Assembly (NCBI GenBank): GCA_937951695.1
Contig: CALFBL010000250.1
Span: 1-8,620 of the forward strand
DNA length: 8,620 nucleotides
Reading direction: 5' to 3'
Origin: an uncultured Granulosicoccaceae bacterium
Lineage (GTDB): Bacteria; Pseudomonadota; Gammaproteobacteria; Granulosicoccales; Granulosicoccaceae
Shown: piece after piece, positions 1 to 7,396 of the stretch
How positions within the stretch are numbered: the stretch's first letter is position 1
Layout of the letters: every line of letters starts with the position of its first letter
Translations under genes and position numbers: made by a program
Notes under the pieces: generated by a model
Databases searched by the model: none
The model's input: only the letters and a program-made list of their open reading frames with translations
Told to the model about the DNA's origin: nothing

Positions 1-50
1 AGCCTGAAGACGAACAGCCACAAGCGCTGGAACACCTCGGGACACCACCG

Positions 51-1022
51 GTGTGGTTACACAACACCTACGCCCATATCATCAAGCGACATCTGGCGGG
101 CAGCCTTCCGCACGCGCTGCTGCTGGTCGGCCAGTCGGAACTTGGTAAACGCTGGTTGGCCGAATCGTTGGTGCTGACTCTGTCGTGTCGCCAAGCAAAG
201 TGCTCGAACACACGGATGGCCTGTGGTCAATGCGCATCCTGTGTGCAATTAAAGGCTGGAACCTCAGCTGAGTTTCGTTATCTTCGACCGGTTGGAAAAA
301 GCCAAACCGTAAAAATCGATCCAGTCAGAGACCTCGTGAATTGGTTGCACCTTTCGGCGGGTGAGGATCGTTATCGAATTGCTTTGATCGCGGGCGCTGA
401 CACGCTGAATCACAGCGCAGCTAACGCGTTGTTGAAAACGCTGGAAGAGCCGGCGCCGCGAAGCTTGTGTTTACTGGTGGCTGACAAGCCTGCGCAATTA
501 CCAGCAACGGTGCTCAGCCGATGTCAGAAGCTGCCCATGGCGGTGCAGGATCGCAACGCTGCCATCGACTGGTTGTCGACGCAATTGTCCAAGGGCGTAA
601 ACGCTGCCAGTGCCCTGGATGCGGCAAAAGGGGCTCCGCTACGCGCTGTACGCGAATCCCAGCCGGACTTTCTATCGCAACAGAAGTTGATCGATGCGGC
701 CTGGTGGAACCTATTGCTGCACAAGCGCAGTGTGGGCGCGATTGTCGAGACGTTACGAGATGTCCCGCTGCCCGTCTGTTTGTCGCGGTTCATGAGTCTC
801 AGCGCTGCTGGCATTCGTCATCGGCAGGGGGTCGGTGACTTTTCAGCGGTGAAGATCGACTCTGAGGAACAATTGGCAGCCCTGAGTCGCCTTGATAGTG
901 TGCAGTGGTTCACAATTCACGATCAACTTCAGCGATTGTACCGAATCGACAGCGCCAGCTTCAAGACACAGACTGTGCTTGAGGGTTTCTTTGCCGATAC
1001 CCGAGGTAAGATTAATCGCTGA
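51..1022 (+). CDS. holB: DNA polymerase III subunit delta' (HolB)
   Basis: This is the delta' subunit of the DNA polymerase III clamp loader, which with gamma/tau and delta loads the beta sliding clamp onto primed DNA in the cytoplasm. Seen in the sequence: an N-terminal SLPHALLL stretch (residues 18-25), a degenerate P-loop GQSELGKR (27-34) in which the usual Ser/Thr is Arg, a zinc-knuckle region with Cys46, Cys51, Cys58, Cys61 and Cys64, the signature NALLKTLEEP (125-134), and the LSRC sensor motif (155-158). Delta' normally does not hydrolyse ATP, so the altered P-loop is expected. Length (323 residues) is normal. The GTG start at 51 gives a family-like beginning (MWLHNTY), but its Shine-Dalgarno is poor and the frame stays open to the window edge, so the true start could be further upstream. 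The next gene follows after 11 bases, so the two are probably cotranscribed. Confidence 0.93.
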   Translation: MWLHNTYAHIIKRHLAGSLPHALLLVGQSELGKRWLAESLVLTLSCRQAKCSNTRMACGQCASCVQLKAGTSAEFRYLRPVGKSQTVKIDPVRDLVNWLHLSAGEDRYRIALIAGADTLNHSAANALLKTLEEPAPRSLCLLVADKPAQLPATVLSRCQKLPMAVQDRNAAIDWLSTQLSKGVNAASALDAAKGAPLRAVRESQPDFLSQQKLIDAAWWNLLLHKRSVGAIVETLRDVPLPVCLSRFMSLSAAGIRHRQGVGDFSAVKIDSEEQLAALSRLDSVQWFTIHDQLQRLYRIDSASFKTQTVLEGFFADTRGKINR

Positions 1023-1033
1023 GACTGTGGCCC

Positions 1034-1381
1034 ATGACCACCGAGACCCGTAAAGGCATCATCGCATTTTCCATCACCGATCGCGGTGCACTCTATTCCT
1101 CCTACATGCAGTATGTGACTAACGGCGGTGTATTTGTACCCACCGCTCGTACCTACTGCATTGGCGACAAGGTATTTGTCTTATTGCGTGTGATGAACGA
1201 CAGTACGCCGCAAGCCATCGAAGCTGAAGTTGTCTGGGTAACGCCTCCGGGCGCTCAGGGTAATAAGACTCCAGGCATTGGCGTTCAATTCAGTGATGCC
1301 AATAAGGGCGCTGCCAAGAGCATCATTGAACAGCACTTAGGCGGCACGCTGCAATCGGAACGCCAGACGCAAACCATGTAA
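1034..1381 (+). CDS. pilZ: Type IV pilus assembly PilZ protein
   Basis: This is a 115-residue single-domain PilZ protein of the type founded by Pseudomonas PilZ, needed for type IV pilus assembly. In that family it works through the PilB ATPase and FimX-like regulators rather than by binding cyclic-di-GMP itself. Seen here: RKGIIAFSI (6-14), a YMQYVTNGGVFVPT stretch (24-37), and VVWVTPPGAQGN followed by GIGVQF (66-77, 81-86), all typical of this subfamily. The N-terminal RxxxR arginine pair that binds cyclic-di-GMP in canonical PilZ domains is not visible, as expected for this branch. The gene follows holB directly, the usual order in gammaproteobacteria, and is probably read from the same transcript. 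The spacer before the ATG has only a weak ribosome binding site. Confidence 0.92.
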   Translation: MTTETRKGIIAFSITDRGALYSSYMQYVTNGGVFVPTARTYCIGDKVFVLLRVMNDSTPQAIEAEVVWVTPPGAQGNKTPGIGVQFSDANKGAAKSIIEQHLGGTLQSERQTQTM

Positions 1382-1427
1382 CTTCTGCCGGCGCGGCGGC
1401 TGTACTGTCACGAGTGTTGGCGGTGTC

Positions 1428-1436
1428 TGCTATCAT
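1428..1436 (+). promoter_or_regulatory. Putative extended -10 promoter before the SET gene
   Basis: The gap between pilZ and the SET-domain gene holds TGCTATCAT, a TGn extension joined to a -10-like TATCAT hexamer (1431-1436). Transcription would begin about 1443, leaving a leader of roughly 30 bases. No good -35 hexamer is seen at standard spacing, which extended -10 promoters can tolerate. A short inverted repeat lies just downstream. This would give the SET/apbE pair its own transcript in addition to any read-through from holB-pilZ. The call rests on sequence alone. Confidence 0.4.
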
Positions 1437-1456
1437 CGGGCTCTTCACACAGCCCG
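1437..1456 (+). repeat. Short inverted repeat in the leader of the SET gene
   Basis: CGGGCT (1437-1442) and AGCCCG (1451-1456) can pair into a 6-bp stem with an 8-base loop. No run of T follows, so it does not look like an intrinsic terminator. It lies across the likely transcription start and may be a small operator-like site or chance. Confidence 0.3.
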
Positions 1457-1472
1457 TTGAGAACCCGTTTCC

Positions 1473-1808
1473 ATGAGTAAGACGACAGCGGTTGAACGCC
1501 CTAACCGACGCCCCAGTGATGTCTCGGATTTGGTGTACGTGGCCGACAGTGAGACTCATGGCTTAGGCATGTTCGCAGCGGTCGATATCAAGAAAAATAC
1601 CTTAATCGGTGAGCTGCTGGGCACCCCCACCCGCGAAGACGGCACCTACGTGTTATGGCTGACCAAGAAGCTCGGCCTGGAATTAAAAAACGATCTGCGA
1701 TTCATCAATCACGGCAAAAAGCCCAACTGTGAGCTTTCCGACATCGATGTGGTCACGGTTCGTGCTATCAAAAAAGACGAAGAGTTGCTGCACGATTACG
1801 GATGGTAG
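1473..1808 (+). CDS. Minimal SET-domain protein (putative lysine methyltransferase)
   Basis: SET domains transfer a methyl group from S-adenosylmethionine to protein lysines. This 111-residue protein is almost nothing but the SET core: THGLGMFAA (28-36) matches the opening glycine-rich motif, RFINHGKKPNCEL (76-88) matches the RFxNHxxxPN cofactor-binding motif, and DEELLHDYGW (102-111) matches the closing motif with the catalytic tyrosine (Tyr109). The protein ends immediately after that motif, so there is no post-SET cysteine cluster. The segment between the first and second motifs is short compared with eukaryotic SET enzymes. The serine of the usual NHS signature is Gly here (NHG). Start: ATG at 1473, with only a weak ribosome binding site upstream. 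The stop overlaps the start of the ApbE-like lipoprotein gene, suggesting translational coupling. The substrate cannot be told from the sequence; a cytoplasmic protein is likely because no signal peptide is present. Confidence 0.8.
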   Translation: MSKTTAVERPNRRPSDVSDLVYVADSETHGLGMFAAVDIKKNTLIGELLGTPTREDGTYVLWLTKKLGLELKNDLRFINHGKKPNCELSDIDVVTVRAIKKDEELLHDYGW

Positions 1809-2854
1809 CTAGGGTTGCTATCGGCTGTGCGCTGTTGCTCGCAGTCATCGCCTGCAGTTCTGAACCCGATGTGTCTGATGGTATCAATTGGCAGGGCCCA
1901 ACCATGGGCACGCAGTGGCACATCACGATTGGCGCCCGGAGCGAATCAATCGTTACAAACGCGAGCGCGGCTTTACGTCAACAAGTAGAAACTGAACTAA
2001 CCCGCATTAATGGGTTAATGTCCACCTGGGACCCGGATTCCGAATTGTCCCGCTTTAACAAACTGCGATCTACCGACCCCATTATTCTGCACGCCGATAC
2101 CCTTACCGTGTTGGAGCAGGCGTTGCGTGTGGCTGAGGCCACTGATGGCGCTTATGACGTCACTCGCGGGGCTGTGTTTGATCTTTGGGGGTTTGGGGCG
2201 GACGATGCACCACAGGTAGCACCCTCGACGCACGCTCTCAGTGATGCGCTGTCACGTGGCGGCTGGCGTTCAATCCGCATCGATGATAGCGCCGTCAGCA
2301 AAGCGCTGGCGGATCTGACGATCGATTTATCGTCGTTGGCGAAAGGATTTGCCGTGGATCAACTGGGCGAGTTGCTGGAAGACAACGGTGTCGAGCACTA
2401 CGTGGTGAACATCGGCGGCGAGATTCGAGCCCGCGGAGAACGATCTGAGAACACCGCATGGCGCATTGGCATTGAACGTCCCGACACGACGGTGGAGACT
2501 GGGCTGGTCTTGCGCGATGCCAGTCTAGCCACTTCGGGCAGTTATAGAAACGTTCGCCTGATTGATGGAGAACGGGTGCCACATCTGATTGACGGGCGTA
2601 CGGGCATGCCCGTCAGTCACAATCTGGTGGCGGTAACGGTGTTGCACGACACCACACTGCAGGCCGATGCCTGGGCCACCGCGTTCATGGTCATCGGCGG
2701 CGATGCAACCCAACACATGCTCAAGGAAAACGAGCTGGCGGTACAGCTGACGTATCTGGATGAACCGGACGACTCCAGCGTCCCCGATAGAGCGTCATTT
2801 TCCGTCTGGCACAGCGCCTTATGGAAGCGCTACACAACGCTCTCAGAGAACTGA
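1802..2854 (+). CDS. apbE: FAD:protein FMN transferase, ApbE family lipoprotein
   Basis: ApbE enzymes cleave FAD and attach FMN to a threonine of periplasm-facing target proteins such as NqrC or RnfG subunits; some only bind or hydrolyse FAD. Seen here: a lipoprotein signal peptide with lipobox VIAC (Cys18), GPTMGTQW (32-39), the WDPDSELSRFN region (76-86), DLWGFG (127-132), DLSSLAKGFAVDQL (175-188), NIGGEIRARG (203-212), SLATSGSYRN (241-250), HLIDGRTGMPV (261-271) and ADAWATAFMVIG (288-299), where the Asp and Thr are the expected metal-site residues. At 350 residues the gene is full length and intact. ATG at 1802 overlaps the preceding stop by 7 bases (ATGGTAG) and yields a proper signal peptide, which supports this start. 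The mature protein should be a periplasmic lipoprotein. No obvious flavoprotein target is encoded in the window. Confidence 0.93.
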   Translation: MVARVAIGCALLLAVIACSSEPDVSDGINWQGPTMGTQWHITIGARSESIVTNASAALRQQVETELTRINGLMSTWDPDSELSRFNKLRSTDPIILHADTLTVLEQALRVAEATDGAYDVTRGAVFDLWGFGADDAPQVAPSTHALSDALSRGGWRSIRIDDSAVSKALADLTIDLSSLAKGFAVDQLGELLEDNGVEHYVVNIGGEIRARGERSENTAWRIGIERPDTTVETGLVLRDASLATSGSYRNVRLIDGERVPHLIDGRTGMPVSHNLVAVTVLHDTTLQADAWATAFMVIGGDATQHMLKENELAVQLTYLDEPDDSSVPDRASFSVWHSALWKRYTTLSEN

Positions 2855-2881
2855 TCGCCTGCTGGATCACTTGTTGCATCA

Positions 2882-4735
2882 GTGCCAGTATCGATCGTCA
2901 TTGATACGAGCTTAAGTGGTCCGACTATGGGCGTAGTGCAGGGCGCGAGTCCTTCCCAACAAGTGTCTGCGGCAAGCAATCGCGCGACCCAATCGCTGGC
3001 ACGCATTGCTGGCCGTTGGTTGCAGTGGCAGTGCCAACTGCTCAGTCAAGTGCATTTTGCTGCCATTGTGGACGTCACGGACCTCAACAGCGGCTCGGGG
3101 ATTCATTCCAAAACAATCATCCATGCCGTAGGAGCTGCAAGGGTGCCGCTGATCGCGCTGGGTTCGGCGGATGATCACGTGCAGAAAACCGCTCGCGGGG
3201 TGACTTACTGGCAAGTGCCGGTGACGCTTGCCGGGCGATCACTGTGCGTGCTTGTACACATCGCCCAATTCAATAAAGCCGAACGCGATGCCGCTGACCA
3301 GTTACTGCGCTGGGGTGCGCTCAATCTTGCCGCATGGTTTGCCGACGGGCTTAACGAGCACGCCTCCGATTCACCGGCTCAGGTAACGCCGTCAATTCCT
3401 CCGTTACGCGTGATGTTGAAAGAGCAAACACTGGAGTACGCAGCGGCGCGCTGGGTGGACGATTTACAGCGTCGCACCCCGGCGGTGCGAATCAGTGTGG
3501 GTTGGTACGACGGTGGCCGAACGTGTCTATTGGCTGTATCGGGTGTACCCGCTTTGGATGTGCGGCGCACTTTCCCGCGCGCGTTGATTTCAGCCTTTGA
3601 CGAATGCGTGGCGGCGGTGTCACCGATTGTTTATCCGTCGGATACAGCTTCGACCATGGAGACGATCGCGCATCAACGGTTGCATCAAGGGTTTGGTGAG
3701 CATCGAATTTTGTCGATACCTCTGGTGCACGATGGGCAGGCGGTAGGTGCGTTGTTGATGGAGTTTAAACTCGCTTGCGCAATCGATGAACGAATCAACG
3801 CAGTGTTGGATGAAGTGGCGTTAGCCACACCTGTGCTGATGACAGTAAGTGAGCGTAAGACTGGCGTGGCACGGTTTTTCAAGCGCCGGTTGCGACGCAC
3901 TTGGCGGGCGTTGGTACAACCTGCGACGCCCATACAGCACGCACTGAGAGTTAGCGTCGGTGCAGTGGCGTTCGTGGCGTTGTTTTTTCCATTCCCCGAC
4001 ACCGTCAGTGTTCACGGCAACATTCAAGGCTCGGATCGTCAAGTGTTATCGGCCCAGTACGAAGGATTTCTAAGCTCTGCGTTAGCTCGCGCGGGAGATC
4101 AGGTGAAGGCTGGTCAGGTGCTGGCGCAGTTTGACCATTCGCGATTGCAGTTAGAGCGCGATACCTGGGTCAGTGAGCTAACGCGCCTCGACGCAGCTCT
4201 TGTGCAGGCTATGTCGACACGCGATCGTGCTGTCATTGGTCGGCTACGGGCTGAACAAACCGCCGCACGCGCCGAGCGTGAACTAATCGATCTTAAAATT
4301 ACGCAAGCTGACATTGTGTCTCCGATTGATGGAATCCTGGTCAGCGGGGATTTGGATGAGCGTTTGGGCTCCTCGGTAGCGGCGGGTGAGTCGTTGTTTC
4401 AAATCGCCTCATTAAATAACTACACATTGCAGCTGGAGGTCCCCGAACGCTACGCGGCCCAAGTGACTCAGGGTTCTGGCGGCACCATGAGGTTCGCAGC
4501 CTTTCCGTCTGATTCGTTTGCGTTTTCGATTGATTCGTTTGTACCGGTGGCCGTATCGAAAGAGGGCGAGAACGTATTTCGTTCAGAGGCGAGCTTGCTC
4601 GGTGATGCTGCGGCCATACGTCCGGGCATGAGCGGTGTGGCCAAAATTGATTTGGGCACGCGTTCCGTGCTTCGCCGGGCTATCGATTTTCTGCAGACCC
4701 GACTGCGCTATTGGTGGTGGGCAATCGGTGCTTGA
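2882..4735 (+). CDS. GAF-like/HlyD-family membrane adaptor
   Basis: This 617-residue protein resembles HlyD-type periplasmic adaptors of export systems, with an unusual large cytoplasmic N-terminal part. Order: two weakly recognisable GAF-like sensory folds (about 36-155 and 180-320, the second clearest at ILSIPLVHDGQAVGALLMEF), a basic stretch (FFKRRLRRTWR, 332-342), one transmembrane helix (about 354-372), a first lipoyl half (about 383-417, with VKAGQVLAQFD), an alpha-helical hairpin (about 419-475), the second lipoyl half (IVSPIDGILVSGD, 478-490), a beta-barrel region, the conserved IRPGMSGVAKIDLG segment (579-592) and a Trp-rich tail (RLRYWWW). GTG at 2882 has no clear ribosome binding site; the in-frame ATG at 2927 (residue 16) is an alternative start. 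It follows apbE by 27 bases and overlaps the M50 gene by 8 bases, so the two products probably form one complex. No exported substrate is identified. Confidence 0.82.
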   Translation: MPVSIVIDTSLSGPTMGVVQGASPSQQVSAASNRATQSLARIAGRWLQWQCQLLSQVHFAAIVDVTDLNSGSGIHSKTIIHAVGAARVPLIALGSADDHVQKTARGVTYWQVPVTLAGRSLCVLVHIAQFNKAERDAADQLLRWGALNLAAWFADGLNEHASDSPAQVTPSIPPLRVMLKEQTLEYAAARWVDDLQRRTPAVRISVGWYDGGRTCLLAVSGVPALDVRRTFPRALISAFDECVAAVSPIVYPSDTASTMETIAHQRLHQGFGEHRILSIPLVHDGQAVGALLMEFKLACAIDERINAVLDEVALATPVLMTVSERKTGVARFFKRRLRRTWRALVQPATPIQHALRVSVGAVAFVALFFPFPDTVSVHGNIQGSDRQVLSAQYEGFLSSALARAGDQVKAGQVLAQFDHSRLQLERDTWVSELTRLDAALVQAMSTRDRAVIGRLRAEQTAARAERELIDLKITQADIVSPIDGILVSGDLDERLGSSVAAGESLFQIASLNNYTLQLEVPERYAAQVTQGSGGTMRFAAFPSDSFAFSIDSFVPVAVSKEGENVFRSEASLLGDAAAIRPGMSGVAKIDLGTRSVLRRAIDFLQTRLRYWWWAIGA

Positions 4736-6905
4736 ATCAGAACCGTTTTTACAGTGGGAGCGACTGAAAGCGTTGTCCCCAATGATCGCCTCACACGTGT
4801 TCTGGCAAGCGCGACGACAACGCGGTGCCATCTGGTACGTGTTGCATAATGAGGCAACGGGTGAGCACGCCCGCTTTAATGCAGCGGCTCACGCCATAGT
4901 TTCCAGGCTCGATGGCGAACGCACACTTGCGGTAATACTTGATGAGGTTAATGCGCGGCCTGATGCACGTTGCGATTCATCGGTACTCATTCAACTGATG
5001 GTGAAACTACAACGCCTCGGCGCGTTGGAGGATGTGGATTTTATTAACCCTGCGTTGCTGCGACAAGAACACCGGGCGCGCCATCAACAAGGTCGGGTTA
5101 AACGCTTACTAAATCCCTTGGCCATTCGTTTTAACCTGTGCGATCCAGATCGGTTTTTGTCGAAAATAGCGCCTGCGTTCTCGTTTGTGTTCTCGGTCAC
5201 GACTCTCTGGGTATGGACTCTGGTTGTGGTGCTTGCCTTGTTACAAATGCTCAGCGGGTGGAGCGATATATCAACAGAATTTGTAACCCGCACATTACGG
5301 TTGGAAACGCTGTGGTGGTTTGCCCTGTTGTATCCGATGATGAAATTGTTGCATGAGTTTGCGCACGCGCTGTGCGTGAAGCACTGGGGTGGCCAAGTAC
5401 GCGAAGTGGGCGTGTCTTTATTGCTGCTTATACCGGTACCTTACGTTGATGCCTCCGATGTGCACATGGCGCATACCCGGCGGCAACGCATGTTATTAAC
5501 CGCTGCCGGCATGGGCGTTGAAGTGTTTGTGGCCTCGTTCGCTTTGTTGCTGTGGTTCTGGGTGGACCCAGGCTATTTTCGTGATGCGCTATTTTCCGTG
5601 TTTGTTATCGGCTGGCTAACAACATTGTTGTTTAACGCCAATCCGTTGTTGAAGTTCGACGGCTACTATTTGTTGCAGGATGCGCTGGATATACCTAATC
5701 TTGCGGCTCGATCCTCGGTCTGGTTAACGGTTCAGTTCAATCAACATGTGTTGGGACTTACCCAGCTGACAAAGCCTGCAGTCACACCCAGTGAGGGTCG
5801 ATGGCTAACCGTGTACGGACTAGGTGTGATGGTGTATCGCCCGTTGTTAACGATCACGATAATCGTGTTTCTCTGGCGTGCTTACCCCGTACTGGGCATG
5901 GTGTTGGCAGCGTTCGCGATAGTACACCAATGGCTGTGGCCGATGATCAAAGCGCTGCGGTGGTTATTCACCTCCACCGATTTGCAAGGTCAACGGGCAA
6001 GAGCGCTTGCACTGACCTTCTGTTTTGTCTGCGCTTTGGCAACGTTGCTGCTGGTGCCGGTGCCATCCTCAACCCGGGTGCAGGGCATAGTTACGGCCTC
6101 GGAACAAAGTCAAGTGTTTTCAACCAGTGAGGGTGTGATTCAACAGATCCATGTCGCGGCCGGTGCGTCTGTGACGCAAGGTGATGTGCTACTGACGTTG
6201 GTGAATCCATCCTTACATCGAGATCTGCAACGTATCGATGCGGTTATCGCAGAGCTCGATGCCAAACAAATCGCCGGTCTGCAGCACACGGCTGTGAACG
6301 ATTCCATGGCTTCTGTCGCGTCGGCTGAGCATGCGACAATAGCAGCTGAACGTCAACGCCTGCAAGCGCGGCGGGATGAGTTGTTACGACGTAGTGAGGC
6401 CTTGCGTGTTAGCGCAAAACAGGCAGGAATATTTGCTCCAGAAGACGACAACTTACTGCTCGGTCGTTACATCGAACAAGGCCAGCGGGTCGGCTACTTG
6501 GTCAACGGTACAGACTGGACGGTACGTACCTTGGTGCCTGAGACGCGCGCAGCGGAACTTCGAGCCGGTATACAAGATGCGTCGGTGCGTTTGGCGCAAT
6601 CCATAAATACCGTTATTCCGGCGACGTTGTTGCGCCATACCCCAGCGGTCACCCGCCAGTTACCCAGTGCCGCGTTATCGCAATACGGTGGAGGAACGGT
6701 GGTGACAGACCCGTTTGACACCACCCATCAGACAGCGCTGGAGAACCTGTTTGAGCTGGAACTGGTGTTACCCAGTGATACCAGCGTGGCGGGTTTGGGA
6801 CAGCGCGCGTTGGTGCGTCTGGAGCATCCGGCAGAGCCACTGTTGTCCCGAATTTGGCGAGCATCACGCACCCTTTGGTTAACCCGGACACAAGCATGGA
6901 CGTAG
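4728..6905 (+). CDS. M50-family membrane metalloprotease with PqqD-like and HlyD-like domains
   Basis: This 725-residue polytopic membrane protein has the zinc site of site-2-type (M50) proteases: HEFAH (residues 209-213) inside a hydrophobic helix and the third ligand in NPLLKFDG (305-312, Asp311). The N-terminus (about 33-105, WYVLHNEATGEHARFN onward) resembles the PqqD/winged-helix peptide-binding fold. Around it are several hydrophobic helices (about 148-173, 193-206, 228-240, 258-278, 288-303, 360-382, 388-402, 428-446). The C-terminal part (about 451 onward, with EGVIQQIHVAAGASVTQGDVLL) is a lipoyl/HlyD-like adaptor with helical segments, presumably periplasmic. I chose GTG at 4728 because it overlaps the upstream stop as GTGCTTGA and has a GGTGGTGGG ribosome binding site just before it; an earlier GTG at 4635 would add 31 residues lying entirely within the upstream gene. 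Family members pair with HlyD-like adaptors; whether they cut, export or both is not settled by sequence. Confidence 0.85.
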   Translation: MLESEPFLQWERLKALSPMIASHVFWQARRQRGAIWYVLHNEATGEHARFNAAAHAIVSRLDGERTLAVILDEVNARPDARCDSSVLIQLMVKLQRLGALEDVDFINPALLRQEHRARHQQGRVKRLLNPLAIRFNLCDPDRFLSKIAPAFSFVFSVTTLWVWTLVVVLALLQMLSGWSDISTEFVTRTLRLETLWWFALLYPMMKLLHEFAHALCVKHWGGQVREVGVSLLLLIPVPYVDASDVHMAHTRRQRMLLTAAGMGVEVFVASFALLLWFWVDPGYFRDALFSVFVIGWLTTLLFNANPLLKFDGYYLLQDALDIPNLAARSSVWLTVQFNQHVLGLTQLTKPAVTPSEGRWLTVYGLGVMVYRPLLTITIIVFLWRAYPVLGMVLAAFAIVHQWLWPMIKALRWLFTSTDLQGQRARALALTFCFVCALATLLLVPVPSSTRVQGIVTASEQSQVFSTSEGVIQQIHVAAGASVTQGDVLLTLVNPSLHRDLQRIDAVIAELDAKQIAGLQHTAVNDSMASVASAEHATIAAERQRLQARRDELLRRSEALRVSAKQAGIFAPEDDNLLLGRYIEQGQRVGYLVNGTDWTVRTLVPETRAAELRAGIQDASVRLAQSINTVIPATLLRHTPAVTRQLPSAALSQYGGGTVVTDPFDTTHQTALENLFELELVLPSDTSVAGLGQRALVRLEHPAEPLLSRIWRASRTLWLTRTQAWT

Positions 6906-7333
6906 AGCGCGCCCTCAAGGGGTTTACGGTGGTGACGTTTGTACTGATGGTTGCTTCGATAGCGTTGCTGGTTGTTTTCAACGATACCGTGTCGAATGCT
7001 GATTCGAACCTCGACACAGCCGCTGGACCGGTGGTTGTTGCTGGCGAAGCACCGGCAGGTATCTCTACATCGGTTCTGGACGAGGCACCTCAAGTAAAGG
7101 CACAGGCTGCACCGCCAGTGTTGCGAAGCGCCTTACCCAGGGAGCACTTGCACCCTGAACCATCTTCAACAAAACGCGCAATACCCAAAGCGTTGCAGCG
7201 GCGTTGCCGGCAAGACATCATGCAGAGTCTTGAGGATCTGCAAACCCGTATGCGCGAACGGATTGATATCACTGAGCGCTATGCTTTAAGTGCTCAACGA
7301 GCAACACTGCGAGATAAGTTTAACGCCTGTTAG
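6896..7333 (+). CDS. Small membrane-anchored protein with two cysteines, unknown function
   Basis: I do not recognise this 145-residue protein. It has one N-terminal transmembrane helix (about 9-28, FTVVTFVLMVASIALLVV), a Pro/Ala-rich low-complexity linker (about 40-95), and a charged, probably helical C-terminal section from Lys98 to the end. Its only cysteines are Cys104 and the last residue, Cys145, bracketing that section; in the periplasm they could form a disulfide. The expected topology is a cytoplasmic stub with the bulk outside. ATG at 6896 overlaps the protease stop by 10 bases and is preferred to a TTG at 6854 that would lie fully inside the protease gene. No strong ribosome binding site is seen, so translation may depend on the upstream gene. 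By position it is a likely accessory subunit of the adaptor/protease pair. Confidence 0.68.
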   Translation: MDVERALKGFTVVTFVLMVASIALLVVFNDTVSNADSNLDTAAGPVVVAGEAPAGISTSVLDEAPQVKAQAAPPVLRSALPREHLHPEPSSTKRAIPKALQRRCRQDIMQSLEDLQTRMRERIDITERYALSAQRATLRDKFNAC

Positions 7334-7396
7334 GTGCCTGGAACCCCGCAGTTGTCGCCAACGCATTGACAGAATAGTCGCTTTGCTCGGGTGCGG

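Noticed and set aside
2015..2233. Minus-strand open frame within apbE
   Set aside because: It is antisense to strongly conserved ApbE motifs and has no ribosome binding site or familiar domain.
4511..4541. Ten-base direct repeat GATTCGTTTG, two copies 21 bases apart
   Set aside because: It lies in frame inside the adaptor gene and encodes a similar Asp-Ser-Phe residue pattern in a beta strand region; too short to be a mobile or regulatory repeat.
4635..4727. Upstream GTG extension of the M50 protease gene
   Set aside because: The extra 31 residues lie entirely within the adaptor gene, do not resemble the family, and the GTG at 4728 has a better ribosome binding site and the typical stop/start overlap.
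6649..7093. Two minus-strand open frames of about 120 residues
   Set aside because: They lie opposite the protease and small-protein genes, show no recognisable motifs, and have compositions typical of antisense shadows.
7351..7362. Small inverted repeat GTTG/CAAC as a terminator after the three-gene block
   Set aside because: The stem is only 4 bp and no T-run follows, so it does not qualify as an intrinsic terminator.
7366..7371. Perfect TTGACA -35 hexamer
   Set aside because: No acceptable -10 lies 16-18 bases downstream (the bases there are GC-rich), so it was not called as a promoter. The GTGACA/TTAAAT pair further on fits better.
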